DNA of 64,000 bases, from the NCBI GenBank assembly GCA_031216915.1, contig CM062297.1, positions 532,726,971 through 532,790,970 on the forward strand, read 5' to 3'. The position numbers and the translations under genes are program-made. Origin of the DNA: Pictodentalium vernedei (taxonomy: Eukaryota > Mollusca > Scaphopoda > Dentaliida > Dentaliidae). The stretch's first letter is position 1; each line of letters starts with the position of its first letter. The notes under the pieces were generated by a model. It was not told where the DNA came from. It did no database searches and saw only the letters and a program-made list of their open reading frames with translations. Shown here one piece after another: positions 11,641 through 23,270 of the stretch.

Positions 11641-12005
11641 TGATCTCACCCAGTGTTAAATTGAGATACCTCAATATTAGGTGACAAGATGGACCATGGT
11701 GCTATCCCGGGATACTCTATTTTCACATTTTACCGCGGGGCTGTCCCATGGTGGATCGTGAGACCTTCTCGGAAGAGCTCTCAATTAGGACGAACTTTAC
11801 ACATTTTGTTGTTTTTACTAGATGCTGGTTAACATAGATATGTTTGAGTGAATCAAAATGTAGCTGAAATCTGTTGTGAAGATTACATTCAGCCTTTATT
11901 TGGGGACGGCTGGAAGACAGGCCTTGTGACTATGTTGTCTCCCCGCTGAATAATAGACTAAATTTTGTTTAAATGCTTGTAAACCGTTATATTATTATGC
12001 AGCGA

Positions 12006-12366
12006 CACATTTTATTTATTTATTGGAGTTTAAGGTCACATATTTATGCACAGTGGCTAATCATGACCACGACAGTTTTACGGGTGAAGGAAGCCGGAGT
12101 ACCCGGAGAGAACCACTGAGCAACGGCGAGCAACTGTCAGCTCCCCAACATACTAAATCCACACAAACAGGATTAGCATTGGTTAAAGACAAGTGCACCA
12201 TCGACGTGCAGTACGCCTTAGTAAACAATGCAACCGTGACCCCACGTCGGCAATTGGGGTGAATTGTCTTGCCCAAGGAAACAACGCGTTTGCCGCAGGT
12301 GGGATTCGAACCGAGGACCTCTCGGCTTGCAGCCTGCACCTCTACTTACTGAGCCGTCGCGCCCCC
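12006..12366 (-). mobile_element. tRNA-headed SINE
   Basis: On the minus strand the element begins with a tRNA-like head: an A-box-like GACGGCTCAGTAAGTAGAGG and a B-box GGTTCGAATCC. The body has CCTTGGGCAAGACA and GGTTCTCTCCGGGTACTCC, and an AATA-type tail. A 9-base target duplication ATGCAGCGA flanks it (11997-12005 and 12367-12375). The body is shared with the SINEs at 40964, 42330 and 45153. The tRNA part is not a functional tRNA because it lacks a normal acceptor context. Confidence 0.85.
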
Positions 12367-12568
12367 ATGCAGCGAAATAAAGTATTCATTCATTCTCTAG
12401 AATACAGGGAAATGATCAAATTCCTGTTTATTGAATACTCTTATTAACTGCATATTTCCCACTTGCAAAATGGCAGTCCAGTTAACAGGGTTTCATTGAA
12501 ATAGAAAAGAGTCCGAGCTTTCAACCATTTTACTTTTTAGATTACCTTTTCAGACAGAGCCTTCTAGG

Positions 12569-12664
12569 GGCGTAACTACGGAGGTTCCTGGGTGTGACAC
12601 CCCAATAAGTTTTCAATAGCGTAACTATGGTGGATACTGGGTTGTGACACCCCAATGATTTTAA
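12569..12664. repeat. Short tandem duplication, about 52-bp unit
   Basis: GCGTAACTA followed by GGTTCCTGGGTGTGACACC at 12572 recurs at 12617 with a few differences. The start resembles GGCGTA-type element ends seen at 7968. No coding sequence. Confidence 0.5.
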
Positions 12665-12735
12665 ATCGGGCATTTTCATCAAAGTTAAAGATATAGATAC
12701 CGATTCGTTCTTCCTGGTAATCGTGTACTTTTTTA

Positions 12736-12905
12736 CGAGACCACAGGGGCCAAAACGATAACACTTTTACAATTGTATTTTCTGGAATTGTATTTTCTAC
12801 TTATGACTTTAAATGGGTTGAAATAAACCATTAGTATACTCGCCCAAAAAAGAAAGTGTGCATTGCAGAAATTGATCAAACTCCAAAAAAATAATTTCGT
12901 AGGTG
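12736..12905. mobile_element. Degenerate MITE, GGCCA family
   Basis: GGGGCCAAAACGATAAC, then TTTTACAATTGTATTTTC and GAATTGTATTTTCTAC, matches the end of the elements at 28155-28386 and 41612-41842. The far part (GCCCAAAAAAGAAAGTGTGC) matches in reverse the left side of the copy at 14745-14940. Only one terminal side is clear. Confidence 0.5.
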
Positions 12906-13068
12906 TAAAGAGTGTTAACCTGTTCATGAATAAGTTATATTGAACACAAAAACAGCTTTCCCCGTTAAAATTGCATTAACGTTAAATGACGTGCTGCACG
13001 TTTGTGAAAAGGCATGTTTTGCACGTGGAGAGTCTGAAAATTCATGCAGCAGTGTGAATCCTGTAAGG

Positions 13069-13168
13069 GATAATGAACTCGTGGTGAATCATTCGGTGTT
13101 AGAAAACACGAGACCCGAAGGGTCGAATGTTTTCTAACTCCGAATGATTCACCACGAGTTCATTATCC
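13069..13168. repeat. Long hairpin palindrome
   Basis: Arms of about 45 bases: GGATAATGAACTCGTGGTG onward at the left pairs with the run ending CATTATCC at 13168, with an inner short loop around CGAAGGGTCG. Only a few mismatches. Non-coding. Confidence 0.85.
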
Positions 13169-13676
13169 GACTTAAAACACAACATTCTGTTAAAAGATAT
13201 GTGTAGTTATAATAGCCGAGTTAAATGTTTGTTCTCAATTTTCGCGTTTTAATAGTATGTTCCTCTGTAGCATTTCTGTGACTGACGATCGGATTTGGAT
13301 ACATCACCCTTCTGATCCACACTATTCATGAAGCAGAGCGTCGTCCGGTTTTCACGCATGAACCGGGTCGCCTCAAAGGCGATACAGAAAAATACTTAAT
13401 TACTCAACAATCCTCTATCACCTCCAACTTTTCAAACTGTGTCGAAGTGTTTAAAGAAACTAAAGCATAGAGAACCAAGCTGTTGAGGCAGAAATGTAGC
13501 CCATTTATTGCCGGGTTCCCTCGCAAATACCTTTTATAAACAATCGATTTTAATCATTGCCAAAACATAGCTTTTCCTCGATCATCCCCCCCCCCCCCCT
13601 CAAAATGATCGATTTGCTTTCCCCCACTAGGTCCATTTGCTTCCCCCCCCCCCCCCAAAATATGTGCCTGTACACC

Positions 13677-13823
13677 GTGACTTTCGCCAACGGGAAACAA
13701 AAGGCTTGTCGCAAGTGTGTTTTCTGAGAACAATAACTGTGGATTATTTTACGAATCCACAGTCATTGTTCTCCGAAAACACACTTGCGTCGATCCCTTT
13801 GTTCACCTTGGCGATTCGGAGTT
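13677..13823. mobile_element. Foldback element around a hairpin
   Basis: Inner arms 13710-13745 and 13754-13789 (GCAAGTGTGTTTTCTGAGAA and complement) pair almost perfectly; weaker pairing continues outward to about 13677 and 13823. The size and shape are those of a small MITE. C-runs at 13586-13599 and 13643-13656 lie just upstream. Confidence 0.6.
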
Positions 13824-13941
13824 ATAATGCACTGAGGCGGATAACGCGGCTGTGTTTTAATGGGTATTAAAACATTAAAGTAAGGCCTTCCTATTGTTCA
13901 CATTCAAACTTGCGCTGTTGTTAAAACGACTCCACATTAGC

Positions 13942-14592
13942 ATGCCAAGATTGACAATGAATCAACGTCTCCTTGCCCTGGGTATGATTAGAGCTGGCAG
14001 AACACACAGAGAGGTTGCCCAGCATTTGAACTTCCACCGTAACACTGTAGACAGGCTAGTCCATCGACATGCACAACATGATGACGTTCGAGACCGACCC
14101 CGCTCCAGGAGACCCCGAGTTACCACCCCTGCACAAGATCGGTATATCTATGTCGTCCATCTACGGAACCGGCAACAAACGGCAATGACGACAGCCAGGA
14201 ACATCCCTTACCTGAGACGGATACATCCTCAAACAGTAATCAACCGGCTGAGAGAATATGGCTTATGTCCTCGAAGACCTGCAATTCGTCCGATTTTGAT
14301 GTTACGTCATCATCGTGCCCGACTGCAGTGGTGTAGAGTAGGGTTAGGGTTAGGGTTAGCCTAACCGAACCCTAACCCTAACCTAACCCTACCCTAACCC
14401 TAAACTAACCCTAACCCTAACCTAACCCTACCCTAACCCTAACCTAACCCTAACCCTACCTAACCTAACCCTAACTCTACCTAACCCTAACCTCACCCTA
14501 CCCTAACCCACTTCCATGCTAACTTGTTCGCTTCCATGAGGCGTAGATGCACAGCAGTAGTCGATGCAGACGGAGGTCATACCAGATATTGA
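13942..14592 (+). pseudogene. Tc1-like transposase, catalytic core lost
   Basis: From ATG at 13942 the frame gives an N-terminal helix-turn-helix part (MPRLTMNQRLLALGMIRAG, VAQHLNFHRNTVDRLV), an AT-hook-like RPRSRRPR and a second HTH (IHPQTVINRLREYG). It ends near 14336 at HHRARLQWC, just before the catalytic DDE region. There follow 172 bases of telomere-type repeat. The last residues of the protein then reappear at 14536-14592 (MRRRCTAV and DADGGHTRY then stop), as in the C-terminus of the other Tc1-like copy at 19740 (minus). The whole DDE domain is thus missing. The enzyme would cut and paste Tc1 transposons; this copy cannot. Confidence 0.8.
14339..14510. repeat. Head-to-head interstitial telomeric repeats
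   Basis: Three TTAGGG units (14339-14359) are directly followed by a longer run of CCCTAA-type units with variants such as CCTAACC and CCCTACC up to 14510. The two runs face each other. TTAGGG is the ancestral animal telomere repeat. The array sits inside a Tc1-like transposase pseudogene. It is internal, not a chromosome end, since unrelated sequence continues on both sides. Confidence 0.95.
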
Positions 14593-14744
14593 GTGTGTGA
14601 CTTTTGTGTTGGACCCTTAGTGTCTTTGACTCTCCATGGCACCAAGAGTATTCGTCGTAGCGTAATGAAATTTCTCATGTTGATCACAAATTGATTCATC
14701 TGTGATTGAATAAAGTTTCCATGAATGAAAATGATATATATCTT

Positions 14745-14940
14745 TTTTTAGTGTTATTTTTTGGCATGCACACTTTCTTTTTTGGGAGAGTATATTTTCA
14801 AAGATGTGGCAATTTGCCAGTTGGCAAATTGCCATATCTTTTAAAATGCTAATGATTCATTTTAGTCAATTATGTTAATAGATAAAAATACAATTCTAGA
14901 AAATATAATTGTAAAAGTTTTATAGTATTGGCCCCAGATT
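14745..14940. mobile_element. MITE, GGCCA family, with GCCAGTTGGC core
   Basis: The core AATTTGCCAGTTGGCAAATT lies at about 14810-14829 with extended pairing. The right end reads ATTGTAAAAGTTTTATAGTA and GGCCCC, as in the copies at 28155-28386 and 41612-41842. The left side diverges and resembles the reverse of 12840-12905. Confidence 0.65.
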
Positions 14941-15029
14941 TGTCTTTTGAACTTTTGTCACACACGCAGTCGACCTCATGAAAATAGAAGTTTGTGGTTG
15001 TTTGGGGATGCTGGGGTCTCAGCATGACC

Positions 15030-15185
15030 AATGTTGAGTCTGTAACGCGTTAATTAAATGAGAAGTCGGGAAGCCCATGCATCACAACCTCTACATGTTT
15101 TTATCCACAAACAAATTTCCTGAGTTTTCTGACTATAATCCCCATTGACAAATATTCCAACTACATCATCACGGCATGACTGCAA
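15030..15185 (+). repeat. Dispersed repeat fragment
   Basis: GTTAATTAAATGAGAAG through CAACTACATCATCACGGCAT matches the segment at 31735-31865. It is non-coding, and the element type is unknown. Confidence 0.45.
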
Positions 15186-15297
15186 AAAGTATTATTTATT
15201 ATTAATACTATATGTTACTTAAGAAGACCTGACAGTCGGGACAAATTGGGTTTATACCCCAATCGGTCTTCTTCGCAACGCCCTGGTGTTTCCTGAG

Positions 15298-15299
<2 letters not shown>

Positions 15300-15377
<78 letters not shown>

Positions 15378-15379
15378 TT
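15300..15379. repeat. (ATTT)n microsatellite
   Basis: About 20 perfect ATTT units. Confidence 0.97.
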
Positions 15380-15468
15380 CATTTATATATTTATTAAATT
15401 CGATTTATTTAGTTTCGCCATTTTTTCACACTAAGATGGCAGTCATCCGATCTCCAGTACAATTTGTA

Positions 15469-15549
15469 GTACTCATTCCTTGTTTGACAGAACTCAATGT
15501 GGTCTGTCAAACAGCCCAATTTGAGCTCTTTCAAACAAGAAATGAGTAC
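15469..15549. repeat. Nested palindrome
   Basis: Outer arms GTACTCATTCCTTGTTTGA (15469-15487) and TCAAACAAGAAATGAGTAC (15531-15549) enclose an inner hairpin TTTGACAG/CTGTCAAA (15483-15511). The inner and outer arms share TTTGA, so alternative folds are possible. Confidence 0.8.
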
Positions 15550-15989
15550 CACGAACAGATATAGCAGATTAAATGCGTATATCGGTTGTCATAAAGTCGG
15601 AGTGGTATACACACGTGTGGAGAGCTTTGTTTGCCGATGTAATACAAGATTTTTATTTATGTAGATCTCCATATTTGTACATAAATGGCAAATGTGTACA
15701 TTTTTATGTTTGTCTATACATTGTGATTTTACAGCAACCTAGTTGGGATGGAGAAGCCGAATTCGTGCCGGAACTGGGAACAAATTATCAAAGAAACATT
15801 TGGTATTATTCGACGCGGAAATTATCGTAGAATAATTTATCCAAAATCCGCTTTGGGAAATAGTTTTGATAGCTGTCCAAAGTGGTGTTGATATTTTTGC
15901 CCAAAATTTAGCATTTATTGTAATAACCGTCTTTTGCCACATACGAAGTTTAACACACAGCGGAGACAATTGCACCGACCGAAACATAT

Positions 15990-16243
15990 TTAACCCTTTA
16001 CCTAACATGAAAAGCGGACGACACTTGCAAAAAAAAATTTCTTGAATAACTATTTTTTTTTATTTTGTGTCTCAAAAACATAGGTTATGACCCCTCATTG
16101 GAACGAGCGCAACGAGCTCGTTCCAACGAGGGGTCATAACCTATGTTTTTGAAGCAAAAAATGGAAAAATAATGAAAATTAATTAGCGATTTTTTGAGAA
16201 TAGCGCTGGCCGGTTTTGGCCGTTACGTTGGGTAAAGGGTTAA
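15990..16243 (+). mobile_element. piggyBac-type MITE, subfamily A
   Basis: TTAA at both ends (15990-15993, 16240-16243). Left end CCCTTTACCTAACATG, right end CGTTGGGTAAAGGG. The centre is a long hairpin: ACATAGGTTATGACCCCT, GGAACGAGC, then the complement. No coding capacity. Its twin copies are at 25442, 29972, 32454 and 43773; more decayed ones at 27312, 40694 and 42264. Confidence 0.9.
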
Positions 16244-16869
16244 AGGATACGAGAAAGTATTGTTGGTGTTCAGTTCATTGGTTACGATCATTCAGAACTA
16301 TCTGAGTGAGAAATCAAGAAATCACTTACCACAAAAATATGGTATTAATACATTAAGTAAAAACTTGAAGAAATTTGCCAGAAATGGGCGGACAGGAAAC
16401 TGAAGTCCTCGTCTCGTGACAGTAGGCGAAATGCTGAACTTGTTTGCCGCAACTAGTCGCATCCATTATATCAGGAGTTGTCGGCTTTATTTGCAAATAC
16501 TGCTGGAATTGCCAACTACCCATCCGTGGTTGTACGAGTGTTTCGACGAAAATGGTATACCTTTTGTCAGACCAGTAGCAATTTGAGGACTCAGTGAGTA
16601 AAACTGCATTCATGAATCCCTGGCTAACTGGTTGAGTGCTGGAAGCCCATATTTGGGCTTTAGTCTGTACCACAATTTAAAGGCTTCATATTCTGTGGAT
16701 ATACTTCATATTATCTTCGAAGTGGAATTGTTTAGTCTGCATGGATATGCCTTGTTATAATTTATGGGAAACTGCCCAGAAGCACTCTTCCATAAATTGT
16801 AAAAAGGCAAAGACATGTGAACAAATTTGGATGACCAAAATAATTTAGCACTCTAGCAGTTAATCTACT

Positions 16870-18315
16870 AAGGGTCTGCGGACTGCCAGTTTGCTTGTCG
16901 AGGCATCGGGTTTCTACTGAATAAGTGAATAGGTAAGCAAAGGTTTAGGAGATGAACTCCCGCGTAGCGACGAAGGGGTAGCATTTGGAGACTTGAAGAT
17001 CCCAGGGCTATTTTTGGCAGACGATATGGTTCTAGTGTCAGAAAGTGAAGAGGGGCTAACGAAAATGCCGGGAATTGTTGGGAAATATGGGAGCAAATAG
17101 AGACTCGACCTTAATGAAAGCAAGGGCAAAGTTATACCTGTGGGCCGGAAAGTGGACCCCACTCGAAGGTGGAGAGTGGGTGATTTCTGCATTCCGGAAG
17201 GGAGCAGCAAACTTCTCAGTGAAGGAGAGACAGGTGATTACGAGTATTTGGGGGTAAATATAAACATTACAGGAAGAGGCATCTACCGAAACCACACAAA
17301 TAAATTGATTCTGAAGGGGTAGCGAATCCTTAACCAAATGAAACTTATAGGGAGAAACAGTTTCAATAAGGTTTTCGTGGGGAAAACCATTTGGGAAATG
17401 GTGGGGCTGCCAAGTATAACATACGGTACGGAAGTGGTACCCCTAACCCAGACGGCCGTAAAGAGCTTGGAAATCCTGCAGAACGATACATGCCGATGGT
17501 TAACGGGGTCGAGTAATGCCGCAGCGCTAGAAGCAATCAGGGGTGAGCTTGGGTGGATGAGGATCAAGGACAGGATAGACCTGCTGAAACTCGGTTATCT
17601 TAATTATTTGGTAAATCTCCCCGACAGCCGATGGTGTAAAGTAATGTTCCTGAGAATTTTCAACTCAAATATCAAAACGGGATGGATGGGGTGGATGGTC
17701 CAAGTGACGGAGCTAGTAGAGAACTACTCATTGGAGATTTCGGACATGGACGTTGGGGCAAACCAGGTTAAAAAAATTGTCAGAGAAAGGGTCATGGAGG
17801 ATTGTAACCGTAATTGGCGAGAGGGGGTCAAATCAAAGAGTCTTTGGGTGGCCTGCGTGATAAAGAGAAGCCAGGTTTTGAAGAGTACCTTGATGGCACC
17901 TTTGGGGGTCACTGTTGTTCAAGCTGAGGTCGCGTTCCCTGGAGCTGAGGGGAAAAATTGGGAAAGACGGTGAAAGGGAGTGCCAGATGTGTAACTTGGA
18001 CATGGTGGAGACCCTGGAACACTTTCTGCGAGAATGCCCAAAGTACCAGTCTAAAAGAATGAGATTTACTGGGAGTATAATGGGGAAGTGGGATGGGAGA
18101 TCGAAGGACATGTGGTTAGGGAGAGAATCAAAGGAGAGGGTTAATATGCTAATCGGAGAGATTGGGAAGAATGGGGCAAGGGATGTCAACAAGCAGTTCG
18201 TCTCCGAGTGTTGGGAGGAGAGGAGAAGCGTGGGAATAGTGAGGTAGTTGGGAGTACAGGAGTAACCAAGGCCTTCTCGTCCGAGCGGCTGGCCAAAGTG
18301 TTATTATTATTATGC
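16870..18315 (+). pseudogene. LINE fragment: RT box to zinc-finger C-terminus
   Basis: FGDLKIPGLFLADDMVLVSE (about 16984-17043) is the RT catalytic block. After stops, the same strand continues through GDYEYLGVNI, and an open segment (17338-17973) with SITYGTEVVP, ILQNDTCRWLTGSS and RGELGWMRIKDRIDLLKLGYL, the usual post-RT part. After a frame change near 17920 comes CQMCNLDMVETLEHFLRECP, a CCHC zinc-finger-like end (near 17980-18040). The 3' end has GCGGCTGGCCAAAGTG and a TTA run (18300-18312). The copy is 5' truncated and has stops at about 17098 and 17322. It is a different type from the LINEs at 0.7, 8.6 and 33 kb. Confidence 0.8.
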
Positions 18316-18736
18316 AAGTGGATGCATACCAAGTGGGTTGGCGCGTACCAAACAACCCTACATGTACTGTTATAACACGAACATTACATAGTTTAATTTC
18401 GTTTTATCTACAGCATAATTTGTACATTACATGTTACGCAATCCTAACGTGTAATTTGCGCATCACCTGTAATACAATGCTAACACAAGATCGGTCACTG
18501 CACTTTAACCTAAATGCTTAACAACATACTATGGCAAGCAAGCATTTAGGTTTATGATTTTATCAAAATAATTATGACTATTTAGGTAATGGATGAATAA
18601 CACATTAATTAATCGATGTATATATATATATGTGTGTGTAAACGGGTATGTTCTAGTTGTTTACTGGGCAGTGAAATAGTCTCGTTAGTCCGTTGCGAAC
18701 TGAAGTTCGATTATATATATTCTTTCTCGTTTGTAA

Positions 18737-18977
18737 TTATCCCCTTTACCCAACGAATCAGCCCGCGTAATATGCAAATTCAGCAGTTGAAAAAATATTA
18801 TTTTTCAAAAAAATTCAACAAAACCATATCATGTGACCCCTCGTTGGAACGAGCTCGTTGAGCTCGTTCCAAGGAGGGGTCACATGATATAGTTTTCTTG
18901 AAATTTTTTGAAAAATTAAAAAAAATGATATTTAAAATAATATATTTTGATATCGTCTGCGTTGGGTAAAGGGTTAA
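18737..18977 (+). mobile_element. piggyBac-type MITE, subfamily B
   Basis: Right end is CGTTGGGTAAAGGG plus TTAA (18974-18977); the left target site has decayed to TTAT with CCCCTTTACCCAACG following. The core hairpin reads CATATCATGTGACCCCTCG, GGAACGAGCTC, GTT, GAGCTCGTTCC and complement. The outer stem text differs from subfamily A while the inner GGAACGAGCTC is the same. The other B copy is at 26261. Confidence 0.88.
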
Positions 18978-18979
18978 TA

Positions 18980-19270
18980 CCGATATGCTTACAGTGTTGT
19001 GAAAAAGAAAATTCGCTGGTCAGCAAAAATATAATTTACTTATTTATTGCTGTTTTATGTTACTTTCAGCAGTTATGGCTATATGATGACCTCAGTACGC
19101 AGGTTGGATGTCAAGTCTAGCCAATCGTTTATACCTATACTGAGTACTTTAGAGGATCAGGATTGGTTACCGGTATGTTACCAATAAAACAGAACTAGTT
19201 TATCGCAGTAAACAAGCACTATACCACTTCCCGGTGGAAGGAAGAACATAATGGACAACCAGAATTGAAG
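18980..19270. other. Unrecognised intergenic stretch
   Basis: No coding or repeat match noted between the MITE and the palindrome. Confidence 0.4.
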
Positions 19271-19332
19271 GAGGTTCAGTATTTATTTAATCCAACAGCT
19301 GGGCTGTTGGATTAAATTATTACTGAACCTCT
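19271..19332. repeat. Palindrome, family E
   Basis: Arms AGGTTCAGTA, TTTAATCCAACAGC and complements around a 4-base loop. The flanking ATTACTGAACCTC and TACAAAATGGACTTG recur in decayed form at about 6950-6995, so this is a dispersed foldback element. Confidence 0.75.
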
Positions 19333-19539
19333 CTAAAAATACAAAATGGACTTGTCCTATCGCTATAGCCAGTATTGTATGTCGCAATCCCATGTTGTCA
19401 CATAGTTATGACGTCACCCTTTTGTTTACAGGAAGTGATAGTTTTCGAAGAGTTGATAAGAGAATGTGCTGTATTCAACAAATATCACCCAAGCTCTGCT
19501 ACACCTGGGTGATGGTAGATATCTGTTAATATATATACT

Positions 19540-20750
19540 GAGTCAAAAAAGAGAGTATAATAAACTTTGAGGAGCAATTTTTTTTGTATTATCGACTTTA
19601 ATCCCAATCAAATTATTGTAAATTCATATTTCGAGTCTCGCTATATGAATTTGCATAATTTCATGTTCTTACTGTTGCCAGCGTCACGTCAGGACGTCGC
19701 AATTTAGACATGGGGTGAAATGAAAAGTTCACACATGCTGTCAATAGCGTGTACGTCCACCGTTTACTTCTTGGGTGGCAAGACATCGACGGCGCATGGA
19801 CCTCATAAATCTCTGGATGTCTCCCTGTGATATTGCGTTCCACTCCTGCCTTAGAACATTACGTAAATCGCCTGACGTGTGAAGATCATCAAGTGGTACC
19901 CGACGGTCCAATTGATCCCAAAGATGCTCGATTGGCGACAAATCTGGCGAAAGTGGGGGCCATGGAAGAAGTTCGATGCTCTGCTCCTCAGGAAAGTCAC
20001 GCCAGATACGACCACGTGACATTGGGCATTGGCTTGCTGGAAGAACTGCAATCCGACGTTAGCGTTGAACAACGGGACAACAACAGCGTTAATAATTTCG
20101 TCCCTATATCGCTGTCCATGCGGATTACCATCGATGAAGATCAACTACGTTCGATGGCGCAAGGAAATTTCTGCCCAAACCATTACAATAGCCCCGCCGA
20201 AACGGTCGCATTCCCGCTCGCTAATATCAGAAAACCGTTCTCCACGTCGGCGATACACTCTTGCCTTACCATCAGCGCGCCGTAGACAAAATCGTGATTC
20301 ATCACTAAAAAGAACTGTGCTCCAACGCTGCTGAGTCCAACGAACACGCTGACTTACCCATTCAATTCTGACAGTACGATGACGTTGGGTAAGGATTGGT
20401 CCGTGGTATGGACGCCTACTGCGGGTGCCGTGTTCAGCGAGTCTGTTGCGGACAGTTTGTGCACTGATCCTCTTGTTATTTCTACCAGGAGTAATTGTTG
20501 CTGTCCTCGTTGAAGGAAGCGATCCCGCAAGTGAGACATCCTGATGTGTCGGTCTTGTGCAGGGGTCGTAAACTCTTGGTCGACCTGAACGCGTTCGGTG
20601 CGCAGCAGATCCAGTGATTCTGTACCTTCCAATGAGACGGTAAACAGTGGCCATAGTGACCCCGAACTCAGCTGCGAGAGCATATGGAGTTATCCCAGTC
20701 CCATGCTTACCAATGACATGCAACTTCTGCTTTTCGGTTAATCATGGCAT
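19540..20750 (-). pseudogene. Tc1-like transposase, inactivated
   Basis: On the minus strand, 20723 to 20145 encodes the N-terminal HTH (YALAAEFGVTMATVYRL), a basic RSGRPRV hook, a second HTH (RISAQTVRNRLAEHG) and the first catalytic block VLFSDESRF. After a frameshift near 20145 the next segment has FFQQANAQCHV where this family has QxDNA, so the second catalytic Asp is replaced by Ala. After another frameshift near 20020 comes PPLSPDLSPIEHLWD, with the last Glu of DD34E, and the C-terminus RRRCLATQEVNGGRTRY. The end at about 19541 (GAGTCAAAAAAGAGAG) may be the inverted terminus. The opposite terminus was not seen. Confidence 0.85.
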
Positions 20751-20759
20751 TTTTTAAAA

Positions 20760-21910
20760 TGTCGGAAGACAAAAACTAGCGTGTTTTCTCAATAATCTAG
20801 GCTCTCTAGCACAACATAACACAAAGAAAATCGTCGGTCACCCATTCAATTTGACATTCTCGGGTAGCACGTGCTATTTTGAAACCCGTAGCAAAATTGT
20901 ATACGGTTGGATGGACAACAACAACATGTCATTTAACTCTTTGCACGACTTCTTGTCCACAAATATGCAACATTAGAACTATTATATATATATATATATT
21001 TGTAACCCCATGTGAAAACTGCATGTACCATAAAAAATGGTTTGTGCAATAAACTGAATTGAATTCGAGAACAAAGGCAATGAATTGGGACAGTGTCAGC
21101 TCTGACATCGACAAAAATTCATGAAAACATTTTAGTGATCTGTATTAAAGTATCTGAACCCATTCACGCACTATTCTGAACTTCCTCGTCTGGTCATATT
21201 ATACAACGTTTCATACAAAAAATAAAACCAAAAAGTACGATAAAAATGACGTTTTCCGTATAACGATAACAAGACTTTGCCGACACAAAAAAGAAAGTAT
21301 TGAAAGAATAAGAGAAAAAATGTCAAATTAAGTTAATTTAAACGAGACTTGATATTGAGTCTTTCTTGCTGATTGTGTGTCTTTTGTTTGTCTAAGTAAA
21401 CAACTCTGTGACAAGTCGTTTACATTACATCAGCTCGTGATATTGAACATACATTCGCTCGGACATGTTCACTCGGGCAAAGCCCTCGTGAACAACCTCG
21501 CGATTCAAAATTCAATGTCACTTGCTTTCTATGATGTAACCTCTACCAGGAGCACAGTTTTGAAAGGGTTAAATCAATATAGGTGGAGCTTGATGGGTGG
21601 GTATAAAAACAATTGTATTCTATTCTGTCAGTTATAGAATGTAATTGATTTTTTAAGACGAGCACACTCTACATGTATAATTAATGTTTGTTCAGTAACT
21701 CTGGTATCCTGGCATGTGGGTGAAACGTATTCATTGAAATCTTGAGACGAGCTGCTGTCAGAAAACTAGGCCATGTGCTTTGCTCCTCTGCAATTTTTTT
21801 CTCTTCAGCTCCAGTGCAACAACACCCAACACTGTACCATTTTTTGCACACGAACAGTTCTAAGCTTATTTGTTTTACAAGGATCGATGGGTAAGTTAGG
21901 CAATTTATAT
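20760..21910. other. Unrecognised stretch
   Basis: No protein or RNA family recognised. A short palindrome (GTTCACTCGGGC and GCCCTCGTGAAC, 21467-21493) and a TA run near 20983-20998 are the only structures noted. Confidence 0.4.
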
Positions 21911-21911
21911 T

Positions 21912-22215
21912 AACGTCTCTCATTGGCAATGACGCAGGTGTGTGGGATGGTCATCGTGGCCTCGCTCTTCTCGAATACTGCAAAGGGATCTTTATCGTGC
22001 ATGGAGTGTGTCTCTCTCCTTACAGAAGACAGCGATTTACGCCCCACCCCGAGAGGACGGTATGCTGTGACAGCATTAACCCAACAATTGATGCTGACAG
22101 AGAGTGTTCGAACACCTCGAGAACTTTCCCAGACCGAAAGTCGATACCAGGTCCTCTGGCATGGGAGACCAACGCAGTTATCCACTCGACCACCACGCTC
22201 ATTGCATCCCTTCGT
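21912..22215 (-). mobile_element. Probable tRNA-derived SINE, second family
   Basis: On the minus strand near 22205 the text GGTCGAGTGGATAACTGCG resembles an A-box, and GGTATCGACTT about 50 bases on resembles a diverged B-box. The body has GGGTTAATGCTGTCACAGC and ends near 21912. No target duplication was identified. The body differs from the other SINEs of the window. Confidence 0.45.
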
Positions 22216-22269
22216 GTACTTGCATGATACCGGCTTCTCGTGCTTACGCAGTCGGGACCAATTTAGCGA

Positions 22270-22890
22270 ACTGCACTAAAAATGTTGGTTAACGGTTAAC
22301 ACCAAAAAATCTTCGTAAGCTAAATATTGGTACCAAAAAATGTCCTTTCACTTGTGAAGGAAAGTCATTTCAGTAGTGAAGAGCGCGATCGATGACAAAA
22401 AAAAACAAACAAAAATATTTTATTACTTCTAGTACAATTACAAAGTAATTAGTCGATTAATCTGTTATTATCGAAGTGCAACAACAAATGTACGTACCGA
22501 CACCATTCGGCCTGACCATCAATTGAACCAGTGCCATAAATATAACTTAGGTGACAGCCCACTTCGTTTACCGATGATTTCGTCTGACTTCCGTGACCAA
22601 TTGTCCGTTAACTCTTGAATTAATTGCCACGTCATTTTTCAAAACTCGATCAATTTAATCGGATCGGACAGCGAAAAAACAACCCTCCCCTCCCATTAGC
22701 TCTAAAATATCCAGAATGGCTAAAAATTTAAACCAGACAGTTTCGGGCCAGTGTGAACACTGCTCTCAATTTGATCCAGTCGTGTAGGCTCTGTAGCCTT
22801 ATCAGGGGAATTGTGCTCGACTATTGCAATAGAAACTCGTGAGCAGAGATTAGGACCAATAGCTCTTTAGACGGGTTGTACACGAAATAT
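22270..22890. other. Unrecognised stretch
   Basis: No coding or repeat motif identified. A few short self-complementary words only. Confidence 0.35.
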
Positions 22891-22899
22891 GCCCAGATT

Positions 22900-23270
22900 T
22901 TGGGGAGTACCTAGATGGATCTTATGGGGTGGGGGGGGGGGGGGGGGGGGTCTGTGGTGTACAACGTGATATTGAAGTCACTGGAGTTGAGGGGAAGAAT
23001 CGGGAGAGGAGAGGAAAGAGTGTGCCAAATGTGTAATTTACGAGTAACGGAGACCCTGGAACATTTCGTTTTAGAATGCCCCAAATATTTGCCTAGTTGA
23101 ACAAGGCTCCTATGATGAACACCTCAAGGATAAGTAGATGGGGTATGACAGGAGAGAAAGGGACAATTCTTTTAGTTGGGGAGATCGAGAAAACGCCGAT
23201 GGGTGGAATTATGAAATACTTTTCCAGTCCAGGAAAGGCCAGTCTGTGATTTTTTAGAGGTCATCCACTC
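22900..23270 (+). pseudogene. LINE 3' fragment, same family as 16870-18315
   Basis: SLELRGRIGRGEERVCQMC then ETLEHFVLECPKY corresponds to the zinc-finger end at about 17925-18045. A 20-base G run (22931-22950) interrupts the homologous stretch where the other copy has TTTGGGGG. It is a short 5'-truncated copy. Confidence 0.75.

Noticed and set aside
14339..14510. A true chromosome end
   Set aside because: Unique and transposon sequence follows on both sides, and the repeats turn direction inside the array.
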